A stretch of 64,000 nt of DNA. It comes from Candidatus Gastranaerophilales bacterium. GTDB lineage: Bacteria > Cyanobacteriota > Vampirovibrionia > Gastranaerophilales > Gastranaerophilaceae. The position numbers and the translations under genes were made by a program. Shown in pieces: positions 54,984-63,585 of the stretch. The stretch's first letter is position 1. Each line of letters starts with the position of its first letter. The notes under the pieces are model-generated. The model was not told where the DNA came from. It saw only the letters and a program-made list of their open reading frames with translations, and ran no database searches. The stretch lies in contig CAKMWI010000010.1 in the NCBI GenBank assembly GCA_928722015.1, positions 1 through 64,000 of the forward strand. The letters are read 5' to 3'.

Positions 54984-56003
54984 ATGAATATTTTGTCTGG
55001 ACTTAATTTAAAAGAAATAGAACAAATTACAGATAGTTTAGGAGCTACAAAATTTCGAGCTCGACAAATTCATAATTGGATTTATTTAAAATCAGTTAAA
55101 GAAATTGATGAAATGACAGATTTGTCAATAAAATTTCGAGAAGAATTGAAAAAAGTTGCTATTGTTACAAATATAAAAATTAAAGTTAAACAGGTAAGCT
55201 CTGATGGTACTATAAAATATCTCCTTGAATTTCCTGATGGAGAATGCGTTGAAACGGTTCTTATGCGTTTTGATAACAGGTCAAATTTGACTGCTTGTGT
55301 AAGTTCACAGGTTGGATGTGCGGTTAATTGTAGTTTTTGCGCAACGGGTAAACGTGGGTTTATAAGAAATCTTACATATAAAGAAATTATTGAGCAGGTT
55401 TTGACTATTCAACGCGATACGGGATTAAAAGTTACAAATGTTGTATTTATGGGGCAAGGAGAACCTTTGTTGAATTTGGATAATGTGTTAAAAGCTATGG
55501 AAATTTTTAATGAAAATTTTCAGATTGGAGCTCGTCGATTAACCATTTCAACATCCGGTATTATTCCGAAAATAAAAGAACTTGCTGATATAGGATTGCA
55601 ATCAACACTTGCTTTATCTTTACATGCTTCAAATCACTCTGTTAGGAGTAAATTGATGCAAATAGAGGATAAATATCCTATGGATGAACTTCATAATGCA
55701 TTAAAATATTATATTGATAAGACCGGAAGAAGAATTACTATTGAATATTTACTGATAAAGGGTTTGAACGATACAGTGGAGGCTGCTAAGGAGCTAGCAT
55801 ATTATTTAAAAGATATTAAATGTAATATTAATTTAATTCCATATAATCCTACAGAGAAAAACGATTATGAACGACCTTCAAATAATTCGATAATGAAGTT
55901 TAAGGCGTTAATGGAGCATTCTGGAAAAAAGGTAACTGTACGTTTAGAACGTGGTGCGGATATTGATGCTGCTTGCGGGCAACTCAGGGGTAAAGTGGAT
56001 TAA
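54984..56003 (+). CDS. rlmN: 23S rRNA/tRNA adenine-C2 methyltransferase RlmN
   Basis: 339 residues. Radical SAM enzyme that methylates C2 of A2503 in 23S rRNA and A37 in tRNAs. The radical SAM motif is 'CAVNCSFCATG' (CxxxCxxC); the methyl-carrying Cys is in 'GADIDAACGQL' at the C-terminus; the N-terminal domain contains 'FRARQIHNWIYLKSVKEIDE'. 'VFMGQGEPLLNLDNV' is conserved. ATG at 54984 directly follows the upstream TAA. Cytoplasmic housekeeping gene. Confidence 0.96.
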   Translation: MNILSGLNLKEIEQITDSLGATKFRARQIHNWIYLKSVKEIDEMTDLSIKFREELKKVAIVTNIKIKVKQVSSDGTIKYLLEFPDGECVETVLMRFDNRSNLTACVSSQVGCAVNCSFCATGKRGFIRNLTYKEIIEQVLTIQRDTGLKVTNVVFMGQGEPLLNLDNVLKAMEIFNENFQIGARRLTISTSGIIPKIKELADIGLQSTLALSLHASNHSVRSKLMQIEDKYPMDELHNALKYYIDKTGRRITIEYLLIKGLNDTVEAAKELAYYLKDIKCNINLIPYNPTEKNDYERPSNNSIMKFKALMEHSGKKVTVRLERGADIDAACGQLRGKVD

Positions 56004-56057
56004 AATTATAGATTTAATTTTTTCAAAAGTTTTACTTGGATTCAAATATTATATATT

Positions 56058-56735
56058 TTATTTTTTTGAATATACTGGAATTTGAATTTCAAATGTCGTT
56101 TGTTGTCTGTTTGATTTGATAAGTTTTATGCTGCTATTTTGTTCATCGAGGTATTTTTTGCAAATATTTAAACCTAATCCACAACCTGTTTTTTTGGTAG
56201 TATATCCTTGTGTGAAAATGTCTGTTTGTTTTTCTTTTGGAATCGGTTTGCCGTTATTTGAAATTTTCAAAATGGCTTTACCTTCTTTAATTTCTCCAAG
56301 AACTTCTATTTCACCTTTTCCTTCTATCGATTCAATACCGTTTTTTATAATATTTACCAGGCAGGCGAGGAGTTTATTTTCGTCTATGAAAATATAATCT
56401 GTATTTTTAATAAAAATCTCATAATTTATGTTTTTTTCACCGGTGTAGGCTTTTGAAAGTTGAATACCTCTTTGAATAATTGTTTCAAAATCTATGATTT
56501 GAGGGGTATTATTGTTAAGAGATTTTAAATCCAGGATGTTTGCACTTATTATTTGAATGGATTTTTGAATACAATCCAGAGCATTGTCTATAGATTGATT
56601 TTCAATACCTGATTTTTGTAAATTTTTCTTTATTATTTGTGAATACATATCACAAATTGATAGATGATTCCTTATTTCGTGAGAAACACATCTTATTTGT
56701 AGATTTATATTTTCATCAGTAAGTTGGTTAGTCAT
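56058..56735 (-). CDS. Soluble sensor histidine kinase
   Basis: 225 residues with no membrane segment or sensor domain, just a HisKA-type phosphoacceptor helix ('RCVSHEIRNHLSICDMYSQ', His about 18) and HATPase domain: N-box 'CLVNIIKNGIESIEG', G-box 'GCGLGLNICKKYL'. It follows the NarL-type response regulator by 81 bases with a hairpin between. HisKA kinases normally pair with OmpR- or NtrC-type regulators rather than NarL types (those use HisKA_3), so the pairing is unusual or the partners differ. It must sense an internal signal or a partner protein. Confidence 0.87.
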   Translation of the reverse strand: MTNQLTDENINLQIRCVSHEIRNHLSICDMYSQIIKKNLQKSGIENQSIDNALDCIQKSIQIISANILDLKSLNNNTPQIIDFETIIQRGIQLSKAYTGEKNINYEIFIKNTDYIFIDENKLLACLVNIIKNGIESIEGKGEIEVLGEIKEGKAILKISNNGKPIPKEKQTDIFTQGYTTKKTGCGLGLNICKKYLDEQNSSIKLIKSNRQQTTFEIQIPVYSKK

Positions 56736-56763
56736 AATTTAGCCTCGCTAGTTTAGTAAAAAT

Positions 56764-56793
56764 AAGGGTTCGGCTTTGGTTAGCAGAACCCTT
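56764..56793 (-). terminator. Hairpin between response regulator and kinase genes
   Basis: Stem AAGGGTTC/GAACCCTT (56764-56771, 56786-56793), loop 14 nt, T-rich tail on the minus strand. Likely partial terminator that lowers kinase expression relative to the regulator. Confidence 0.65.
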
Positions 56794-56816
56794 AATATAT
56801 ATTGTGTGTCAGAATT

Positions 56817-57524
56817 TTATACTGAAGTCATTGCTGTAGATTTACTTGGCTTAAATCCATGAGTTAATGCATATAATACAGCATTTGTTCTGTCGTTAAC
56901 CTGTAGTTTTTGGAATATATTATTTACATGAGTTTTAACAGTAGTTTCTGATATAATTAGTTTTCCTGCAATACTCTTGTAGTTAATACCTTCGGTTAAA
57001 AGTTCAAGGACTTCATTTTCTCTCATTGTTAAACTTGCAAGAAGATTTTCTCCTTCTGTTGCTTTTGCAGCTTCTTCTTTTGATGTTGTTTGGAAGTATT
57101 CAAAAAATCTTGTAGCAAGTACTGAAGGTAGGTAAATTTTTCCAGAAGCCACTTCTTCTATTGCATCTATAAGTTTTACTGAGGCCATTGTTTTTAGAAC
57201 ATAACCTTTTGCACCTAATTTCATTGCTCTGTATATCAAGTCAGAGTCATCATATCCGCTTAGAGCTATAATTTTAGTTTGTAGATTTAGTTTATTAATG
57301 GTTTGAATTGTTTGTAAGCCATCTTTTTCCGGCATATTAATATCCATTAAGACTATATCAGGGTGATATTTTTTGATTAGATTAATTCCAAGGTTTGCGC
57401 TTGTTGTAGTTCCAACTACTTCATAGCTGCTTTCAAGGTTGATTAATTCCTTGATTCCTCTCAAGTGATTCGCATTATCATCTATTAGTAATACTCTCAA
57501 CTTTTTGTTAAATTCTCTCATCAT
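56817..57524 (-). CDS. NarL/FixJ-type response regulator
   Basis: 235 residues. Receiver domain with phospho-Asp in 'PDIVLMDINMPEKDG' and 'KIIALSGYDDSDLIYRAM', plus K in 'GYVLKTM'. The C-terminal LuxR-type DNA-binding domain reads 'LTMRENEVLELLTEGINYKS' and 'SETTVKTHVNNIFQKL'. Transcription factor, target unknown. ATG at 57524 has GGGGGAA upstream. An insertion of about 20 residues ('TTSKEEAAKATEGENL') lengthens the linker. Upstream member of the pair with the kinase gene. Confidence 0.93.
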   Translation of the reverse strand: MMREFNKKLRVLLIDDNANHLRGIKELINLESSYEVVGTTTSANLGINLIKKYHPDIVLMDINMPEKDGLQTIQTINKLNLQTKIIALSGYDDSDLIYRAMKLGAKGYVLKTMASVKLIDAIEEVASGKIYLPSVLATRFFEYFQTTSKEEAAKATEGENLLASLTMRENEVLELLTEGINYKSIAGKLIISETTVKTHVNNIFQKLQVNDRTNAVLYALTHGFKPSKSTAMTSV

Positions 57525-57812
57525 TTATTCCCCCGTGTTATTAATTGCTCTCTACACTTTATATACTAATCTTTTTAGATGGTTTTTAAATCCATGTACT
57601 GATTGATAATTGTGTGGAGCAAGGTTGAAGGTTGTATCTAAATCTTTTGATGTATAAAAAATCTCAATCATGCTCTACATCATGATTTCGCCGCATGGTT
57701 GAGATTTTTGTCAGTCAAATTTTTAATAATTTAGTCAGAGTATTTCTTTAAGAATTAAATACGTCAAATATATGGGGTTTTTTTATATTAGATAAATTTA
57801 GTGTTGTATTGT
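57525..57812. other. Intergenic region with the panC-side terminator
   Basis: About 290 bases without a gene. It carries the leader of the response regulator gene and the hairpin at 57657-57709. Nothing else is recognisable. Confidence 0.6.
57657..57709 (-). terminator. Terminator downstream of panC, with alternative inner hairpin
   Basis: Outer arms AAAAATCTCAA (57657-57667) and TTGAGATTTTT (57699-57709). An inner perfect stem AATCATG/CATGATT (57666-57672, 57681-57687) overlaps the outer arm by two bases. Confidence 0.7.
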
Positions 57813-58670
57813 TTATTCCCCAAGTAGAATATTGTCAATCAATCTTACACCTCCAACTTTGCAGGCTATAAAAACTCGTGTATTGTCGTCTGCTTGTTTT
57901 ATTTCTTCGAGGTTTTCTTGATTCAAAAACTCAAGGTACTCTAATTCGTGGTGTTCATTTAAGAAATTGTAGGAAGTTTCCTTGAGGGCTTCTATGTCAG
58001 TGATTCCTTTTTTGTAGCACTGTTTAATATTATTGAGTATTCTGCTTAATACCAGAGCTTGTTGTTTATCTTCTTCTGAAAGGTATTTATTGCGTGAACT
58101 TAGTGCAAGTCCTGATTCTTCCCTAACTATTGGGCAAGGAATTATTTGAACAGGAATATTTAAATCGTTAACCATTTTTTTGATGATAATTAGTTGTTGA
58201 GCATCTTTTTGTCCAAAAAATGCAAAGTCAGGTTGAACAATATTAAATAATTTATTAACTACAGTGCATACTCCGTCGAAATGCCCGACTCTGCTTTTTC
58301 CGCATAATTTATTTACATAGAAAAATGGAGGAACGACATAGGTCAAAAAATCATTTGTTCTCATTTGTGATTGACCATACATTTCAGTTGGTGTCGGGGC
58401 AAAGATGATATTAACCCCCGCCTCTTCGCATAATTTTTTATCTGCTTCTAGAGTTCGCGGATATTTATCTAAATCTTCTCCGGGGCAAAATTGAATTGGA
58501 TTTACAAATATTGAAACTACAACTTTATCGCATTTTTCGACTGCTTTTTTTATAAGGCTTAAATGTCCATTGTGTAGAGCTCCCATTGTAGGTACAAGTC
58601 CTATTGTAAATCCTTGTCTTTTCCAGTCTTTTACTATTTCTCTTATTTCAGTTATTGTATGTAGTAACAT
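57813..58670 (-). CDS. panC: Pantothenate synthetase
   Basis: 285 residues, typical. Joins pantoate and beta-alanine with ATP to make pantothenate (CoA precursor). Motifs: HIGH-like 'PTMGALHNGHLSLI', 'FVNPIQFCPGEDLDKYPRT', 'FFGQKDAQQL', and the KMSKS-like 'SGLALSSRNKYLS'. ATG at 58670 has GAGAGGTGAG upstream. Last gene of the minus-strand run that includes panB two genes upstream; a small TPR membrane protein gene intervenes. No panD (aspartate decarboxylase) gene is in the window. Confidence 0.97.
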   Translation of the reverse strand: MLLHTITEIREIVKDWKRQGFTIGLVPTMGALHNGHLSLIKKAVEKCDKVVVSIFVNPIQFCPGEDLDKYPRTLEADKKLCEEAGVNIIFAPTPTEMYGQSQMRTNDFLTYVVPPFFYVNKLCGKSRVGHFDGVCTVVNKLFNIVQPDFAFFGQKDAQQLIIIKKMVNDLNIPVQIIPCPIVREESGLALSSRNKYLSEEDKQQALVLSRILNNIKQCYKKGITDIEALKETSYNFLNEHHELEYLEFLNQENLEEIKQADDNTRVFIACKVGGVRLIDNILLGE

Positions 58671-58715
58671 TTATCTCACCTCTCGCGCTGATTATATCAC
58701 AAAATTTTTTTGCTT

Positions 58716-59465
58716 TTAAAATTTGAATTCTTTTTTCTTTTGTGCGTATAAATCTTCGTAATAATTAGTATTTTTATAAAATTTTTTTTGTTGAATATCC
58801 GGACATTTGAGTTTTACTTTTTTGTATTCTTGTTCAAAAAATGTTTGCTGTTTCAGTTTTCTATAAATATGAGCTTTTATTGTATGGTCTAGGCAGGAAG
58901 TTTTTCTATTATCTGTTTTAATTGATTGATTTATTATATTTAGTGCAGTGTTATAATCTTTTTTTAATATGTAATTAATTGCCACATTTTGCATTAAGTT
59001 TGAGTCTGTGCACATTTTGATGGCTTTTTGTCTATCGCCTTTAAATGAGTATAGTAGGCAAAGTGTTGCTAAAGTATATTTATTATTTTTGTTTTTTAGT
59101 GATTTTTCAAAAGCAATAATAGCTTTTTCGCCTTCAAATTTGGTCATATAGTATGCGCCCAGTTCTGTTTGCATAAAATTTTTTACAGAAGGGATAATTG
59201 AAACTGTAATTGCTGATTTATGTAATATTTCTGCATTTTTGTCTTGTGAAGAATATGCTAAGCCTAGAAGCCAAAAAGGGAGCCCTAAGTATAAAATAAA
59301 TGTAGAAATTATTAAGATTCCTAAATTTAGCGGCGTAATTTTTATTTGTTTAACTTTGATGAAGCTTATGCTATATAGTATCACTATGGATAAAATTATT
59401 ATTAAGGCTACAACAGAAAGCAAAAACATTACAACCGTTGTTAGAAATAAATCATTTTGAATCAT
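58716..59465 (-). CDS. Membrane-anchored TPR-like protein
   Basis: 249 residues. Two membrane helices at the N-terminus (about 10-35 and 45-68), then helical TPR-like repeats ('EGEKAIIAFEKSLKNKNNKY', 'DYNTALNIINQSIKTDNRKT', 'KAHIYRKLKQQTFFEQEYKK'). Function unknown; it sits between panB and panC (18 and 45 bases), so it is co-transcribed with them but may not share their pathway. ATG at 59465 has a weak AGAAAG upstream. Confidence 0.75.
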   Translation of the reverse strand: MIQNDLFLTTVVMFLLSVVALIIILSIVILYSISFIKVKQIKITPLNLGILIISTFILYLGLPFWLLGLAYSSQDKNAEILHKSAITVSIIPSVKNFMQTELGAYYMTKFEGEKAIIAFEKSLKNKNNKYTLATLCLLYSFKGDRQKAIKMCTDSNLMQNVAINYILKKDYNTALNIINQSIKTDNRKTSCLDHTIKAHIYRKLKQQTFFEQEYKKVKLKCPDIQQKKFYKNTNYYEDLYAQKKKEFKF

Positions 59466-59483
59466 AATTTTCTTTCTTTGATG

Positions 59484-60284
59484 TTAAAACACTTCATTTT
59501 CGGATGGAAAGTTTCCATTTTTCACGTCTTCGTTAAATCTTTTTGCACAATCACAAATCAAAGATTTCATATCTCCGTATTTACGTGCAAACTTTGGAGT
59601 AAAATCTGAAAATTTACCGAATAAATCATCCGATACTAAAACCTGAGCATCGCAATATTTTCCTGCTCCGCATGAAATTGTAGGAACTTGGACATTTTCT
59701 GTTATAAATTTGCCGCATTCTTGTGGAACCATTTCCAAAACTATTGAAAAAACTCCGGCTTTTTCAAGTTGTTTTGCCTGATATAATATCTTTTCTGAGG
59801 CCTCTTGATTTTTACCTTGAATTCTGTATCCTCCAAGAGTGTTCAAAAATTGCGGGGTAAATCCTAAATGCCCCATAACCGGAATTCCTGAATCAGTACA
59901 TCTTTTTATTACTTCCAGAATATAATCATTATATCCTTCTATTTTTACTCCGTTGGCACCATATTTAATCATATTACCACAATTCAATATCGCAGTAGAT
60001 ATATCGGTATGATAACTCATAAATGGCATATCAGTAATAACCATTGCCGTTTCAACACCTTTAGCAACGGCTTTGGTAAAAATAGACATTTCTTCTATTC
60101 CTATGGCATTTGTATTTTTATACCCTAAAGCTACCATAGCAAGGCTATCTCCGATTAGAATTATATCAATACCGGCTTGGTCAAGATATTTTGCTGTTGA
60201 GTAGTCATAAGCTGTTAATACTGAGAATTTTTCTTTAGATTCTTTATATTTTTGTAGCGTTTTAACAGTTATTTTTTTTGCCAT
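59484..60284 (-). CDS. panB: 3-methyl-2-oxobutanoate hydroxymethyltransferase
   Basis: 266 residues, normal size. Transfers a hydroxymethyl group from methylene-THF to ketoisovalerate, giving ketopantoate, the first committed step to pantothenate. Motifs: 'KFSVLTAYDYSTAKYLDQAG', 'ILIGDSLAMVALGY', 'MPFMSYHTD', 'GANGVKIEG', 'MGHLGFTPQ' and 'VPTISCGAGKYCDAQVLV'. Lies 21 bases after the yvcK gene. A cytoplasmic enzyme working with PanC two genes downstream. Confidence 0.97.
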   Translation of the reverse strand: MAKKITVKTLQKYKESKEKFSVLTAYDYSTAKYLDQAGIDIILIGDSLAMVALGYKNTNAIGIEEMSIFTKAVAKGVETAMVITDMPFMSYHTDISTAILNCGNMIKYGANGVKIEGYNDYILEVIKRCTDSGIPVMGHLGFTPQFLNTLGGYRIQGKNQEASEKILYQAKQLEKAGVFSIVLEMVPQECGKFITENVQVPTISCGAGKYCDAQVLVSDDLFGKFSDFTPKFARKYGDMKSLICDCAKRFNEDVKNGNFPSENEVF

Positions 60285-60305
60285 AGTGATAAATCCTTAG
60301 TATAA

Positions 60306-61622
60306 TTATTTGAAAAATCCACTGGATTTTTTTTGTTGTTTTCTAAACCAATAATAAACGGCTCTTGCCACTCTGTTAGAACTATGTCTTACTAGTCCTT
60401 CTTTACTATTTTCAATAAGTTTTTTTGCAACAATTTTAATACCCATTTTTCGTATTTCTTGAGTATCTATTTTTACTGGGTAGGAACCGGATTTTTGATA
60501 TTTATCTGCCATGTTTTCTGGTAAATAATTATTAACTAGAACAGCATCAACAATTTTATTTGAACCTGCATGTTTTATTAATGCTTTTAGGTGGTCTGAG
60601 ACTGTATAATTATCAGTTTCTCCAGGTTGGGTCATAATATTACATACATATATTTTTTTAGCTTTTGATTTTGCAATTTCTTCTGAGATTTCTTTTATTA
60701 GAAGATTTGGAATAACACTTGTATAAAGGCTTCCAGGTCCAAGTATTATTAACTCTGCGCCTCTAATTGCTTGAATAACATCTTCCAGAGCTTTACAGTT
60801 AGCCGGTTCAGTGTATAGCTGCTTTATTTTGCCGTGAGCTTCCGGAATTGTTGATTCTCCATGAATTATCCTGCCGTCTTCCATTTCAGCAACAAGCTTC
60901 ATATCATCTAATGTTGAAGGTAGAACACGACCTCTAATTGATAAAACGTTAGAAGATGCTCGTACTGCTGAAACCATATCTCCGGTAATTGCACACAGAG
61001 CTGTAATAAAAAGGTTTCCAAAACTATGACCTTCAAGGCCTTCACCATTGTCAAATCTGTATTTAAACAGTTTATTAACTAAATCTTCATCATCGGCTAA
61101 TGCAGTAATACAATGTCTAATATCTCCTGGAGGCAAAATACCCATGGATTCTCTCAATCTGCCTGAACTTCCTCCGTCATCACCTACTGTAACTACTGCG
61201 GTTAAATTGTTAGTTATATTTTTTACTCCGCTTAATAACATTGATAGTCCTGTTCCGCCTCCAACAGCTACTATCCGCGGACCTCTGTTTAGTTTTCTTC
61301 TTCTGTATAAATTTTCTAGTAAAACATCATTATTTCTGTCATCTTCCATATCAAGAATTGACAAGTTTGTTTTTTGCCAGCCTTTAAAAAATACAGCGGC
61401 TCCAAGCATAACTATACCGAATGCAAGCCATTCTGTTGATATTTTTGTTGCAATTTTACTGATAAACTGCATAGTATTCCAAATTGGCTGTAAATCAAAT
61501 AAAATTAAAATTCCTACAGTCATCATGGCTGCACCTACGAATATAAGAGCAAACCATCTTTTTACCTGAAGTCCTGGAATTAACCATCCGGCTTGTTTTG
61601 GTATTTTTATTTTCTTAATCAT
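60306..61622 (-). CDS. YvcK/CofD-like protein (gluconeogenesis factor family)
   Basis: 438 residues. Two membrane helices at the N-terminus (about 22-44 and 64-84), then the nucleotide-sugar-binding YvcK domain: 'RIVAVGGGTGLSMLLSGVKN', 'VVTVGDDGGSSGRLRESMGI', 'PPGDIRHCITALADDE', 'LEGHSFGNLFITAL', 'ELIILGPGSLYTSVIPNLL' and 'NIMTQPGETDNYTVSDHLKA'. In Bacillus YvcK binds UDP-GlcNAc and matters for cell shape and growth on gluconeogenic carbon. The extra N-terminal membrane anchor is like the longer form known in some cyanobacteria and actinobacteria. Middle of the run pxpA-yvcK-panB. Confidence 0.9.
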   Translation of the reverse strand: MIKKIKIPKQAGWLIPGLQVKRWFALIFVGAAMMTVGILILFDLQPIWNTMQFISKIATKISTEWLAFGIVMLGAAVFFKGWQKTNLSILDMEDDRNNDVLLENLYRRRKLNRGPRIVAVGGGTGLSMLLSGVKNITNNLTAVVTVGDDGGSSGRLRESMGILPPGDIRHCITALADDEDLVNKLFKYRFDNGEGLEGHSFGNLFITALCAITGDMVSAVRASSNVLSIRGRVLPSTLDDMKLVAEMEDGRIIHGESTIPEAHGKIKQLYTEPANCKALEDVIQAIRGAELIILGPGSLYTSVIPNLLIKEISEEIAKSKAKKIYVCNIMTQPGETDNYTVSDHLKALIKHAGSNKIVDAVLVNNYLPENMADKYQKSGSYPVKIDTQEIRKMGIKIVAKKLIENSKEGLVRHSSNRVARAVYYWFRKQQKKSSGFFK

Positions 61623-61655
61623 ACTTATCCCTTTTATAATTAATTTCTTAATAAA

Positions 61656-62450
61656 TTATTCTACCCATCCTGATTTTTGTGCATTTTTATAATTGTAAGG
61701 CACAGGTTCAATAATTTCTCTAGCCTGGCTAATTAATTCTTTCGCATTTGCTAATTTATTTGAAAAATGGATAGAATCTGCTCGTACTATTGTTTTTCCC
61801 CCAATATTATTTGTAACTTGGGAATTTTGTAGTAAATCTTTTAATCTTTGAATAGATATTGATGTGTTTTCTAAATCTCTGGCGCTAAAATTAATATTTC
61901 CAAATTCATCATAAATTTTTTCAAGATGTACTTCATGTGCAACTTGAATATTTTCTTCTTCTCCGATTTGAGCAAGGTTTTCTCCTGTAGCGCCGTAATA
62001 TATTAGCCATTTTGAACATTTTTTTATGGCTTTTGCAATTGTTCTTGAAAATTCTAAATCTTCACAGGCTTGACGATACATTGCTCCATGTGGTCTTACG
62101 TGTTCGATTTCCATACTATAAGCTTTTGCAAATGTCATAATTGCCCCTACTTGATACATAACAAGGGCTTCAAGTTCATCATTATCTAATTCCATTTGGC
62201 GGTATCCAAAGCCTTGAATATCATCAAATCCTATGTGAGCACCAATTACAACATTTTTTTGTTTAGCTTGAAGAAGTGCTTCTTTTATTGTTAGCGGGTC
62301 TCCGGCATGAAATCCGCAAGAGATATTAACAGAGCTAACATAATCTAATAATCTGTATTCAGAACTGTTTTTATATATTCCGAAGCTTTGGGCTAAATCG
62401 CAATTAAAATCTATATTTTTTATTGATTTTCTCTCTAAAACATTTTGCAT
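61656..62450 (-). CDS. pxpA: 5-oxoprolinase subunit A (LamB/YcsF family)
   Basis: 264 residues. Motifs 'NIDFNCDLAQSFGIY', 'SVNISCGFHAGDPLTIKEAL', 'VVIGAHIGFDDIQGFGYRQM' and 'HVRPHGAMYRQA' are those of PxpA, which with PxpB and PxpC opens 5-oxoproline to glutamate. Those partner genes are absent from the window. First gene of the run leading through yvcK to panC (33-base gap to yvcK). ATG at 62450 has only a weak GTGAG upstream. Confidence 0.87.
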   Translation of the reverse strand: MQNVLERKSIKNIDFNCDLAQSFGIYKNSSEYRLLDYVSSVNISCGFHAGDPLTIKEALLQAKQKNVVIGAHIGFDDIQGFGYRQMELDNDELEALVMYQVGAIMTFAKAYSMEIEHVRPHGAMYRQACEDLEFSRTIAKAIKKCSKWLIYYGATGENLAQIGEEENIQVAHEVHLEKIYDEFGNINFSARDLENTSISIQRLKDLLQNSQVTNNIGGKTIVRADSIHFSNKLANAKELISQAREIIEPVPYNYKNAQKSGWVE

Positions 62451-62574
62451 AAATATATCTCACTAATCTTTATATCCTAGTTAATTATACACCATAAAGA
62501 TAATAAATCTATTTCTTTATATATTTTTAACAAATTTTGGTAAGTCGTCTGTAAGATATTATGGCATTATTTAT

Positions 62575-62604
62575 TTGACTCGTAATTTATTTATGGTGTA
62601 GAAT
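62575..62604 (+). promoter_or_regulatory. Promoter placed for a leaderless glycosyltransferase mRNA
   Basis: TTGACT (62575-62580), 18 nt, TAGAAT (62599-62604), then six bases and ATG at 62611; no Shine-Dalgarno. Confidence 0.5.
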
Positions 62605-62610
62605 CAATAT

Positions 62611-63585
62611 ATGGCAAAGGTATCAATAATTGTTCCTGTTTATAATGTTGAGAATTATCTGGCGATGTGTCTAGATTCACTTACCTGTCAGACGTTTAGT
62701 GATATTGAGATAATTTGTGTAAATGACGGTTCAAGTGATGAGTCTTTAAATATTTTAGAGCATTATAAGAAGTTTGATTCAAGAATAAAAATTATAAATA
62801 AGGCTAATGGCGGGTTGTCTTCAGCAAGAAATGAAGGTATGGCTTCAGCGGAAGGAAAGTATATTTTATTTGTTGATTCTGATGACTGGATTTCTTCAAA
62901 TGCTGTTGAAGTTTTATATAATAATGCTGAGAAAAATAATACGGATATGGTTATTTTTGATTATGTTCGGAATGATGTTATATTAACTATAAAGCAATAT
63001 AGTGATAAATATATAAATAACGTTTTTAATATTGAAACAATGGATGTTTTTTCTTATAAACTTATTCCGGTTTCAGCTTGGTCTAAATTTTATCGGACAG
63101 ATTTTATAAAAGATAAAATATTATTTTATGAAGATATGATATTTGAAGATGTCCCGTTCTGGGCTGCTGTTTATTCTCAAGCAAGAAGAATAACTTATTT
63201 TCCTGAACCTTTCTATTTTTATAGAGAAGGTAGAACCGGTTCAATTATGTCAAATAAAGGCGAAAAAGTATTTGATGTTATAAAGGCTTACGACAGGGTG
63301 GAGTCTATATTAAAAAGTTCAGGCTACTGGAATAGATGCAAATATGCTGTAGATATGTTGATGATGTTAGATTTTTTTAGTAAATTTCGAACATTAGATT
63401 CAAGTTTACGAGAAAAATTTTTCTATTTGGTAAAATCTTTACACAAAGAAATTAGCTATGAATATTATAAAAATTCTGACCTTGAAAATTTTGAGAAAAA
63501 TGCATTAGAAATTTTTAAAGCGTGGAATAATTTGTCTTATGATGAGTTTATAAATAAATTTGCAGGAATGAGGAATAATGTATAA
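62611..63585 (+). CDS. Family 2 glycosyltransferase
   Basis: 324 residues, GT-A fold, cytoplasmic face. Opening 'KVSIIVPVYNVENYLAMCLD', 'IICVNDGSSDESLNIL', 'KANGGLSSARNEGMASAEGK' and the DxD-containing 'ILFVDSDDWISS' define the GT2 family that adds a sugar from a nucleotide donor in capsule, O-antigen or related surface glycan synthesis. The acceptor helix 'FEDVPFWAAVYSQARRI' is also typical. The specific sugar is unknown. It overlaps the next GT2 gene by 8 bases (ATGTATAA). Confidence 0.93.
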   Translation: MAKVSIIVPVYNVENYLAMCLDSLTCQTFSDIEIICVNDGSSDESLNILEHYKKFDSRIKIINKANGGLSSARNEGMASAEGKYILFVDSDDWISSNAVEVLYNNAEKNNTDMVIFDYVRNDVILTIKQYSDKYINNVFNIETMDVFSYKLIPVSAWSKFYRTDFIKDKILFYEDMIFEDVPFWAAVYSQARRITYFPEPFYFYREGRTGSIMSNKGEKVFDVIKAYDRVESILKSSGYWNRCKYAVDMLMMLDFFSKFRTLDSSLREKFFYLVKSLHKEISYEYYKNSDLENFEKNALEIFKAWNNLSYDEFINKFAGMRNNV

